In this document: positions 23,747 to 33,091 of the stretch, in pieces | Layout of the letters: every line of letters starts with the position of its first letter | Position numbering within the stretch: position 1 is the stretch's first letter | Position numbers and translations under genes: made by a program | Notes under the pieces: model-generated | Told to the model about the DNA's origin: nothing | Seen by the model: only the letters and a program-made list of their open reading frames with translations | The model's database searches: none | Source: Beta vulgaris subsp. vulgaris | Taxonomy: Eukaryota > Streptophyta > Magnoliopsida > Caryophyllales > Amaranthaceae | NCBI RefSeq assembly: GCF_026745355.1 | Contig: NC_079207.1 | Coordinates: 32,785,020 to 32,849,019, forward strand | Reading direction: 5' to 3' | Length of the DNA stretch: 64,000 nt

Positions 23747-25103
23747 TGTTATTTCACTAGGAACACTACAGGAGGGGGGGTGAATTGTATGTGTAGAAAT
23801 AAACGTAACTTTTTGCGGAAATTCAAACTTAAACAAATAAACAAGCTAAAGGAACACAAGGTATTTTCACGAGGAAAAATTTCTTGGGCCCAACAAGAAG
23901 AAACAACCTCGACCACTAGGGATTTTAAACTCAACTCTTTCACTAATTAGGCCAAACAACTTTGTTACAACCTAATTCTACTTACGAGCCACACCTTGAG
24001 TTCCTAAACTCAAGTTCCTGAGCCACTGTTCCCTTAACAGCAGTTCCTCTCAACTTCACTCGAAGTTTTCTCACTCTTTCTTGCTTTACTCAAAGCTTCT
24101 CTCTTACAAACTTCACTCAAAGTCCCCTTACCCCAAAAACCAAAATACAATTGATCGAAATAATTAAGCTTAGTGGAATTAGAGTAAGAAAGCAAAGAAC
24201 AAATGGCTATTATGAGAGAATGAAGGCACTGACTTTAATTAGTTAAACTCACTAAAACACTTAGTCAGACACACTATGGAACTTAATTAGACATTAATAT
24301 TTATAGTGGTAGTAATTTAGAACGTGGGAATTAAAACATGTATTTGTGAAAAATCATTATCCCATGATGTTCCTTACCCCAAGGAACACGTTCCTCAAAA
24401 CATCCCATGATCACCGTTAGACGCGGGAGTATTTTTAGTTACTGATCCTCAATTATAGTAACCACTTTGAGCATTACTCGAAAATCTGATTTAATCTAAA
24501 TGCATATTAATTATTAAATCTGAAATTAAATCATTTTAATAAAAATATTATCTTCAAATAACTTCCGTAAAAATCGAATAATATTTTTATTATCTTTTGA
24601 AAAACAAAATATTTTCCTTAAAAAGATTTTCCATAAAATCATATTTTTCCTTGAATAAAACGGTTAGCTATATTCTAGGCATTCTTTTCTCAACTGCCAT
24701 CAATGTACCGTTTTAATGCTTCAACCTAAGTCTAGTTCTTTTTATTTGTTAGTTCCTTTAACTCATTAGTTTAGTGCCAATTCGTCTGTTCCTTATCAAG
24801 GAACAAACTATCATTCTCAAATAAAAATTGTCACAGTTCCTTACCATCTTTACTCGTTCCTTTACAATGGAACTAGAAATAAAACGCCTCGCTTTATTCT
24901 TCTTGCTCCAATGCTGCTCCAGTATCAGATAGGGAAACATCTTCACTTAGTCTTCAAAATCCAAACTTGATTTCTTTTTTGACTTAGTATTCTCTTTGTT
25001 CCTTTCAATGATACCTTGAAATTCATGGACTTAAATAACTCGTTAGTCCACTACTTAGTTTGCATCTTTGTTCCTTTGTCATCATCAAAACTAAGGTTCA
25101 ACA
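23747..25103 (-). repeat. Sirevirus 5' LTR
   Basis: The plus strand starts TGTTATTTCACTAGG and ends GGTTCAACA (minus TGTTGAACC...AACA). It pairs with the LTR at 14406-15784. A TATAAATA promoter box is on the minus strand at 24298-24305. GTTCCTT repeats are frequent here too. Confidence 0.9.
24298..24305 (-). promoter_or_regulatory. TATA box of Sirevirus 5' LTR
   Basis: The minus strand reads TATAAATA in the middle of the LTR, at the same relative place as in the other LTR. This is the expected promoter of the element. Confidence 0.6.
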
Positions 25104-26312
25104 ATAGCCAAAAGTTCATTTTCTGTGGTAGCATAGTTAACTTGTGCCTCATCCAACGTCTTGCTGGCGTAATAGATAGCATGTAAGACCTTATCCTGGC
25201 GTTGACTGAGTACGGCCCCAACTGCATAATCACTCGCATCACACATTATCTCGAAAGGGAGTTCCCAATCAGGAAAACGGATAATAGGTGCAGTTATCAA
25301 AGCTTTCTTGATCCTGTCAAATGACTCAAGACACTCATCAGTAAAATCAAAGGGAGCATCTATAAGAAGGAGTTGTGTGAGTGGTTTAGCGATTTTTGAA
25401 AAATCCTTATTGAAACGGCGATAAAACCCCGCATGACCAAGGAAACTGCGGACTCCTTTAACATTATTAGGTGGGGGTAATTGCTCAATCACTTGGACTT
25501 TAGCACGATCCACTTGGATGCCTTTACCAGAAACAATATGGCCTAAAACAACGCCTTCAGTCACCATAAAATGCCATTTTTTCCAGTTTAAAACCAAATT
25601 ACATTCTTCACATCTTTTCATGACTTTAGTGATATTAACTAAGCACGTATCAAACGTGGAGCCATACACACTAAAATCATCCATAAAGACTTCCATAATA
25701 GACTCTATGAACTCTGAAAAGATACTCATCATGCAACGTTGAAAGGTAGCAGGGGCATTACACAAACCAAAGGGCATTCTACGATATGCAAAAGTGCCAT
25801 AAGGACAGTTAAAAGTTCTCTTTTCTTGATCATCAGGATCAATGGGAATTCGAAAAAAACCGGAATACTCATCCAAGTAACAGAAATATTTGTGAAATGC
25901 CAACCGTTCAAGCATTTGGTCAATAAAAGGTAGAGGGAAGTGGTCCTTTTTAGTGGCCATATTGAGTCTCCTATAGTCTATACACATACGCCATACAGTC
26001 ACGGTTCGAGTGGGAATTAACTCATTTTTTTCATTTTTCACAACAGTCATACCACCCCTTTTTCGATACTACTTGTGCAGGACTTACCCACTTAGAGTCA
26101 ACAATAGGATAGATAATACCTGCATCTAGTAGTTTCATCACTTCTTTATTAACCACTTCTTGCATGTTGGGATTCAATCTCCGTTGTGGTTGAATGCAAG
26201 GTTTATGATCATCCTCGAGGTGTATCCTGTGCATACAAAAATCGGGGCTTATACCCTTCAAGTCATCGATACTGTACCCAATAGCCTTCTTATGAGTTTT
26301 TAAAACAGTCAA
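25104..26312 (-). pseudogene. Athila reverse transcriptase and start of RNase H
   Basis: RT begins in 26312-26031 (KAIGYSIDDLKGISPDFCMH, then SPAQVVSKKG) and, after a one-step frameshift near 26040, continues through 26050-25104. That part has CIDYRRLNMATKKDHFPLPF, FCYLDEYSGFFRIPI (usual Gly replaced by Glu), the catalytic VFMDDFSVYG and GHAGFYRRF. The RNase H opens with CDASDYAVGAVLSQR and ENELLAIV, where the Sirevirus insertion cuts it. The rest lies left of 14405. FMDD in place of YxDD is normal for this lineage. Confidence 0.9.
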
Positions 26313-27000
26313 AAGTTGGGAGAGTTGGCCGTTATTAAGTGTAGCACTGTAGTTACAGGATTTAACTCATGTTCATCTAAAAACGCATACTTCAAATGTG
26401 AAGGGAGAGGTTTAAGTTCGGTAAATTGCACGCGGATTGAACTAACCTCTTTAACTTATGGCACTCACTAAGGTCAACTAATTCACTTGCCAGGGCCTCC
26501 TCAATAGCAGCGATCTCATTACTCCAAATACTGCCTTCACCTGAGAAAAAATCAAGACAGAGTACCGCCTCCAAGGGATCTCCGGAGAAAGCTTAGGGCA
26601 TGTAATCATGACAAATTACATCAACCACATTAATACTATAACATTTTTCCTCTAGCATAGGACTTTTTAAAGCGGTGCTCAGGTTAAAAGTGACAGCACC
26701 ATCTCCTACCGATAGTGTAAGTTTACATTTTTCACATCAATTACTGCACCTGTGGTATGGAGGAAGGGCCTACCTAATATAATCGAAATTTGTGTGTCTT
26801 CCTCCATATCAAGCACAACAAAATCAACGGGAATAAAGAATTTTCCTACCCTAACAGGCACATCTTCTAGAATATTGAGGGGGTATTTAACAGATCGGTC
26901 AGCCATTTGCAGAGTAATGTTAGTGACTTTCAAACTTCCCATGTTTAATTTCGATGAAACATATAATGACATACACTCACACTAGCACCAAAATCACATA
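26313..27000 (-). pseudogene. Athila protease and linker to RT
   Basis: The active-site phrase ALCDFGASVSVCH (start of 27568-26945, end of that frame) is the Asp-x-Gly-Ala motif of Athila protease. After a frameshift near 26975 the frame 26972-26706 continues with LKVTNITLQMADRSV, VDFVVLDMEEDTQI and SIILGRPFLHTTGA, the flap and closing motifs. The linker up to 26313 (GGSIW.. and CHKLKRLVQSACN) is broken. The protease cuts Gag-Pol. Confidence 0.8.
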
Positions 27001-28000
27001 ATGCTTTATTAATGAATAGTCTACCAATGTGACAGGGAATAGAGAAACTACCAGGTTCTTTTAATTTTGGTGGAGACTTATTTTGTAAAAAGGCACTGCG
27101 TTCCTCAGTAAATGCAACAATCTCCACCTCATTAAAAGCCCTTTTCCTAATCAATATATCTTTCATGAATTTTGCATAAGCAGGCACTTGAGTAATTAGT
27201 TCTATAAAAGGAATAGTTATCTGAAGATTCTTGACGACTTCCAAAAACTTACCAAATTGTTGGTCTAGCTTACTCTTAAGTTGACGATTTGGAAGAGGAA
27301 GTTTCATAGGAGGAACCTCAATAGCATGTTGTTTGGCCTCATTTGGCTCTCCATGTTCATTCACTTGCTTAGAGTCCTCCTTCTCGGTTGCTAGTTCATC
27401 TTGGACCTGTTTCCCATCGTTATTAACACTCACAATATCATCAGTAAGCATGGGTGGTCCATTGTAATGAGAACCACTGCGGAGGGTGATGGCGTTTGCC
27501 GAATCTGTTGGCTGGATAGATTGTGGTGGTAAAGCACCTTGCTGTCGAGTAGAGTTCAATGTAGCCAACTGTGCTAACTGGTTCTACAACATCTTGTTGT
27601 AAGCTATAATGGACTCAATCTGTGCTATGTCATTTTGTCTGTCTTTTTGCATCTGCAACATCATATTCCTCATCTCAACCATCATGGGATCGGCAGGAGG
27701 TGCTTGTGGAGATGGATTGAAAGGTGGTCTAGAGAAACCAGGGGGTTGCTGAGAAGGTTGTTGGTAATATCTCTGGTTCAATGGTTGTGCCTGTCGTTGT
27801 GGTGCAGGAGGATTTAGAACATTAGTGCTCTTGTATGACAAATTAGGATGATTTCTTAACCCCGGATTGTGTGTGTTGGAGTATGGGTTGTTCGGACAAA
27901 ATGACTGGAAGGCATGAACTTGTTCGAGCGAACTCTGACACTCTTGTGACCAATGTCCAACTATACCACAATTTTCACAGAAGATCTCAAACGTAGAACC
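27001..28000 (-). pseudogene. Athila gag, C-terminal part only
   Basis: The part present has a zinc knuckle, CENCGIVGHWSQEC (near 27990-27945), then a Pro/Gln-rich stretch (QRYYQQPSQQPPGFSRPP, 27841-27584), and SANAITLRSGSHYNGPP, the ITLRSG phrase that marks Athila gag-protease junctions (near 27500). The capsid half, the leader and the 5' LTR are missing beyond about 28000. There a CACTA transposon fragment begins without any Athila border, so the loss was by deletion. Confidence 0.8.
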
Positions 28001-28389
28001 TATTGTTGCGATTCATATGTTATTTCATATTTAGTTTGTATGTAAATTTGGTGGATAGTGGATAGGTTAGTTGCATGGTTTTAATCTTTCAAATTTGACT
28101 GCGAAATGCAAAAAAAAAAAAAAATATTTTTACCTGCACTAGGACCTATTGTTGCGGTTTTGGGCCAAAACCGCAGCAATACTCTTTGTTAAATAGATAA
28201 TACATAATAATATTGCTGAAGTTTGGCCTAAAAACCGCATCAATATTTGTAGATATTGCTGCGGTTTTAAACCGCAACAATATTATTATTACCTTATTAC
28301 CTATTGTTGCCCCCTTAATTGCTGCGCGCCCAAAACCGCAGTAATATGCCACTTTTTGACCGCAACAATAAGCATTTATTCTACTAGTG
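28001..28389. mobile_element. Truncated CACTA transposon, right end only
   Basis: The right terminus reads AAGCATTTATTCTACTAGTG, matching the CACTA element at 30606-32760. Subterminal AACCGCAGCAATA and TATTGTTGCGG repeats fill 28140-28375. The poly-A block and TTTCAAATTTGA stretch near 28085 match the interior of the complete element near 32400. There is no left terminus; the fragment starts abruptly against Athila gag at about 28001. The right end abuts chromovirus RT sequence. Confidence 0.8.
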
Positions 28390-30463
28390 CTTGGGGATAG
28401 CATATGGTCGTACCAATACTGGGTCTTGCCCCTATTTTAGCACAATAGAATGCTCTCGGTTTCTTTGAGGAGGTAATCCCAAAGGTAGGTGGAAAACTTG
28501 CTCATATTGCTCTATGGTGTCCTGAAAAAACTGAGGTGCTACCACCTGTTTTCCTTCTTCCCTTTGCTCTTCTATATGGTTCAGTTCAACCCATAAGCCC
28601 CCTTTTTCCTTCTTGAGTGTTCTGAACATTGCCTCCAAGGACACCTTTGAGCGAGCGAGAGAGGGGTCCCCTTTTATCTCCACCAGTTCTCCAATTTGGA
28701 ACCTCATCCACTGTTGTTTCCAGTTCGATAACATGTTTCCCCATTGTTCCAGCCACTGAATTCCCAAGATGACATCGGAATTTCCCAGCTCCAATGGTAA
28801 GATATTCTCACAAATCCTTACTCGAATTTCAAGCACCACCCCTTTACATTCCCCGCTTCCTCGCACTTCCTCCCCGTTACCCAGAGATACACCAAACTAT
28901 TGTATGGAATTGAGGGGTATTCGAAGCTTCTTAATAGTGGTCAAGGGAAAGAAATTATGAGTGGCCCCAGCATCAACTATCACCACTACCTTTGCCCCAT
29001 TAATTGTGCCCACCATTTTCATGGTTTTTGGGTTAGAGAAGCCGATTACGGAATTCAGGGAGATTTTCGACGCGAGTTGCTCCGGCAGAGGTCCCTCTTC
29101 GTCTTCTCCTCCGTCCAGCTCCTATCCTTCGCCCCCGTCTTCCCCTTCCATCGTCACCATCACACTAAGCTCACTGTGGCGGCAACGATGACCGGCCGAC
29201 CACTTGTCGTCGCACTGGTAACACAGGCCACGCTCTCGCTTGAGTTATAACTGTTGGTCAATGAGTCTCCTTATCGTTCCAGTGGGGTTGGTGGTATTTT
29301 TGGTGCGTTGGTTTTAGGAATTGTTGGTGGGTTGGGTTGGTGGGTAAGAGATTTATATGTATTTGGGTTTGTTGGGCTGTACTTAGTTGAGTTTTGTGAC
29401 TATGGATGGTTTTGTAATTGGGCTGGGGTGTTTGGGTTTAGGGATGTTTGGGCTTGGTTATTTCTGGTTCCATAAGTGGACCGACTTTTAGAATGGAGTC
29501 CAGCTCGAATCTTGTCCGCCACTCTCAAAGCTAGGTCATGGACCTAGTCCACATCTCTGGGGTTTTGGAGCCTAAGTTCGATTTTGACATCCAGCCTGAG
29601 CCCATTCAAGAAGGTTCCAAGGGCTATATCGTCCGGTACATTACTTAGTGGCGCTGCCAATTCAATAAACGCCCGTCGGTACTCTCCGTCTGTCTAGCCC
29701 TCAACCACTGCTCTTAGAGGGAACCGGCGTTTGAGGGTGAAAATCGTCGCAACATCAACGCCTTCAACTCCTCCCACCTTTGTATAGGGCGACGACGCTG
29801 CTCCCATTGATACTAGAGGAGAGCGTCATGGTCCATTCCCACCACCGCAGCCTCCAATTTCTCTTCCTCGGTGACATTGTAAAACAAAAAATACCTTTCA
29901 GCCCTTAGTACCCACCCATCGGGGTTGATACCTTCAAATGCCGATATCTCTAGTTTCCGATACTCTCAGTTGTTACCATGACTTCCTCTGTCTTGGCTCG
30001 AGTTAAACCCGCTCCAAAATCCGCCTCCTTGCTCCATATATTTAGGTTGTCGGTGCGGGTTGCTACCTCCTCCTAATCTGTTAGGATTGTTTCTACTTCC
30101 TTCGTCCTCCCAGTCCCCGTCCCTCCGTACCGTCGGTATCCTCTCCTTGATAGCTTCTATGTTGGCCCTAATCTCCTCATGAAACTGCATTTGCCCCGAC
30201 TGAACCCTCTCCACCAAGGCATCCTGGTTTTCTCAGCTCCGGGTAATCCGGCCGTCGTCTAACCTCATGGACAGGGATCATGTCCTCCGTGAACTTTTTG
30301 GAGATAACCTCCAAGCTCGCTGCCAGCTGGGTGGAAATGGTGTCCTGCATTTTCCCCGCAGCTTCCCCCACTACCGTCGCCACCTCTGTGGCTATTGTTA
30401 AGAATATCGGCCAGTTGGCTCTCGAGTTATTCTACCCTATGCGCGGTGGTCGGCGGCATCTCT
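28390..30463 (-). pseudogene. Chromovirus gag, protease and start of RT
   Basis: Reading from the primer site leftwards: gag around 30383-29966 (MATVVGEAAGKMQDTISTQL, later Arg/Asn/Gly rich), a core near 29940-29560 with AAPLSNVPDDIALGTFLNGL, and the zinc knuckle CYQCDDKWSAGHRC near 29218-29177. The protease is VVIVDAGATHNFF near 28985. The piece 28866-28432 has ILPLELGNSDVILGIQWLEQ, then the RT lead-in QYEQVFHLPLGLPPQR. The sequence stops at the RT phrase VRPYAIP (28400), where the CACTA end lies. Asp-Ala-Gly in the protease differs from the usual Asp-Ser-Gly. Frameshifts and stops are frequent. The knuckle and DSGATHNF-type protease are usual for chromoviruses. Confidence 0.8.
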
Positions 30464-30475
30464 GCTCTGATACCA
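30464..30475 (-). other. Chromovirus primer binding site
   Basis: The minus strand reads TGGTATCAGAGC, the initiator-Met site, three bases inside the LTR edge (LTR ends ATTCTATCA on the minus strand). Confidence 0.9.
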
Positions 30476-30478
30476 CTG

Positions 30479-33091
30479 TGATAGAATTCCCTGGACCACC
30501 TTACTACTAACAACAATACTCTAGTAATGACAAGTGAGACAAAGAATTAAGAGAGAGAAAAGAAATAGAGAGGAAAGAGAGAGTTGTGGTATTAATGTGA
30601 GTAAGCACTAGTAGAATAAATGCTATTTGTTGCGGTGATATTGCTGCGGTTTTACCTATACGCAGCAATATAACACGCAAAAAGAAAAGAAAAAACAGAA
30701 AATAACAATATTATTGCGGTTCCCTCCCAAAACCGCAGTAATATTGTTCAACGGATACATTTTGAAAAAAATGTGGGGCCCTGGCCAGCTAATATTGCTG
30801 CAGTTTCCACGTAGGACCGCAGCAATATATTAAAAAATATATAAAAAATATTATTTAAATCTATTGTTGCGGTTCCTATACAAAACCGAGCAATAGGCTT
30901 TTAAAATTAATAATAAAAAAAAATCACTTAGGGTTTTAAGGTATTTAAGTGCTCTCTTTTCACGTCCTCCTCTTCATATCAGTTTCACGCCCTCCTCAAT
31001 CCCCCTCTCTCTCTCTCTCCTCCTCTCTTCCTTTCTCTCTTTCCTCCTCTCTTCCCCCCTCCTCTCTTCCACTCTCCGACAGCCCTTCTTCGCCTGTGTA
31101 AAAATTCTCTCGACGCTCTCCTCTCCGAAATCAGCTCCGTTCGTTGCACCTTCGTCAGCCAACTTCTCGTTCGCTCGACTCCTCTTCGTCGAACACCGCC
31201 GTTCGAAGCGTCACCACCGCCGTTCGACTGTTTTTGAAGATAAGCGTTTGACAGTTTGGAGATGTTTATTTATTTATTTATTTCGATTTTCAGATTTTTA
31301 TTTGTAATAAATTTTTCTGTTTTTTTGTAGTTTTTTTTAATATCACCACCTCTTCGGTTCATCGTCGCTTGCCAGGTAGATCCACTTGGGTTGCTCGCCA
31401 GGTTATCCTTTTTTTGGGGAACTGTTGTATGCTGCTCTTTCAGCATGCATTATATGTAAGCCACTGGAGTGAAGATGCAGTATAACTAGTACATTCAAAC
31501 TATATCCTACATGTCCACCTAACAGAAGTGCAATTTTTCAACAGGAGTTACTATAAATGCACTTTCCAAGGATGTAATGTGCGTAAGCATGTAGAACGCG
31601 CAGCGAGATACCCTAAGCGGTTGTAACAACTTACGAAGGCAAGCATAACCATGATGTTCCTGCTGCTAGAATGAGTAGCCATAATACAACCAACAACAAC
31701 TCATCACAACTTAGACCACACAATTCAGTAGCCAGTAACAATGCATACGTCGGGAACACAGATTTTACAAATTCTCATCAACAGCCAGTAGCACTTCTGA
31801 GGTTGAAAGGAGAAAGAATTACATAAATGTACGTGCCAGACAAAAGTAATTTAGAGTCGAAATATAGATATGTCGGGCACTGTGTTCAATTTTTAAATCT
31901 GCTTGCAGATCATCATTTGGGCCAAAATTTTATCTTGGCCTGAGGAACCTTCATACCGATACACAGGAAAGAGCCAAGTATACAGGACACACATACCGTT
32001 GGTTGGAATCGAGGGATCTCGTAAGAGTTTCCGGAAAGGATTATGCTTGTATTGAATTTGTTAGTAACATTGTTGTATACTTGTATGTATACACTTAGTG
32101 TAGTGGATCTATCTATTTGAGTTTTGACATGTATTCTTTTTGTACATGGGAAAACAAAGATTTGATGTAATACTGCAATCGGGTTGTTCATTTTATGGGT
32201 GACTTCGTTTTTTTTGCAATTTGCAGATTCATCTTGTGTTTTTTAGCTTTTTTTTACTTTGCCTTTCTTTCTTTTTTTGTATTTTTCTTGTATATTTCTT
32301 CTTAATATGAGCTTGAATATTTTTTGTAAAAGCACATTTAAAAGTTCTTTATTGTTACATCAAATTTGTTGTCTTTTATTTTTCTTTCAGCATTTTTATT
32401 TTTCAAATTTGATGGTAAAATGCAAAAAAAAAAAAAAAAAGAAAAAAATTTACCTTTACCAGTACCTATTGCTGCGGTTTTGGCTAAGAACCGTAGAAAT
32501 ATGTTATTAATTAAAAAAAAAGTAATATTATTGCGGTTTCTGGCCCAGAACTGCAGCAATATTACGTGTTAACCAGATAAATAATTATTATATTGCTGCG
32601 GTTTGGCCTAAAAATCGCAGCAATATTTAAAGATATGCTGCGGTTCAAAACCGTAACAATATAATTAATACCTATTGTTGCCCCTTTAATTGATGCGCGC
32701 CCAAAACCACAGCAATAGGGCACTTTTTAACTGCAGCAAATAGCATTTATTCTACTAGTGAAGAAAACGAAATTACAAGAGGTATTTGGGTGACCCCCAT
32801 GCTCCTTAATTACTACTTGAATACTGAATTTCTAGATAAAATCCTTCTTAATCTTCTACCTTCTATTTATACTAAGACCTTAGTACTAATCCCTCTCCTA
32901 GGAAGGTTTCCAGGATCTTTCCCCCAATGATTGAGCCAATGATTGCAGCCCCCTTTTCTCTGCCATCTAGTTGTCAATCCACACAATCCTCAGGTACTTC
33001 CCCAGGTGTCCCATTGCTGACTTGGCGCCTTGAGCAAGTAATTCTCACAGGAGGCCTTTGGTGGGCTGGCAGACTAGAGGGATCTATTACA
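30479..33091 (-). repeat. Chromovirus 5' LTR, split by a CACTA element
   Basis: The plus strand begins TGATAGAATTCC at 30479 and ends GATCTATTACA at 33091 (minus TGTAATAGATC...TATCA). Without the 2155-bp CACTA and its 3-bp duplication the LTR would be about 455 bp. It directly abuts the signal-peptide codons of WAK-1, so the retrotransposon entered at or just after that gene's start. The matching 3' LTR was not found. Confidence 0.75.
30606..32760. mobile_element. Complete non-autonomous CACTA transposon
   Basis: The left end is CACTAGTAGAATAAATGC and the right end is its exact reverse complement. The direct repeat AAG flanks both sides (30603-30605 and 32761-32763), the 3-bp duplication typical of CACTA. 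Subterminal copies of TGCTGCGGTTTT / AAACCGCAGCA lie at 30632-30900 and 32465-32740, the usual transposase-binding architecture. It is 2155 bp and lacks any transposase frame. The interior from 30915 to 31260 reads like a plant promoter plus CT-rich 5' leader (TATTTAAG, then CTCTCTC tracts), possibly captured. The A16 run near 32424 is shared with the fragment at 28001. Confidence 0.92.

Larger units (their letters stand above)
14406..25103 (-). mobile_element. Sirevirus (Ty1/copia) retrotransposon, full length but degenerate
   Basis: The element is 10698 bp with LTRs of 1379 and 1357 bp that look the same by eye apart from scattered changes. It has TG/CA-type ends, an initiator-Met primer site, a polypurine tract, and gag-protease-integrase-RT-RNase H in copia order on the minus strand. 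An extra env-like region follows pol, which with the gag style places it in the Sirevirus (SIRE/Maximus) lineage. The flanking 5 bases are ACAGC (14401-14405) and ATAGC (25104-25108), a target duplication with one later change. It is inserted in the RNase H of the Athila element. Every coding domain has frameshifts or stops, so it cannot move by itself. Confidence 0.9.

Noticed and set aside
28129..28150. Internal CACTAGG near the truncated CACTA as a left terminus
   Set aside because: It shares only six bases with the true end and the corresponding place of the complete element reads CCAGTACC, so it is chance.
30974..31162. Glu/Arg-rich minus-strand frame in the CACTA
   Set aside because: It arises from a CT-rich leader-like tract; low complexity and no start context.
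32259..32572. Phe/Lys-rich frames near the CACTA right end
   Set aside because: T-runs and A-runs in subterminal DNA, no conserved protein.
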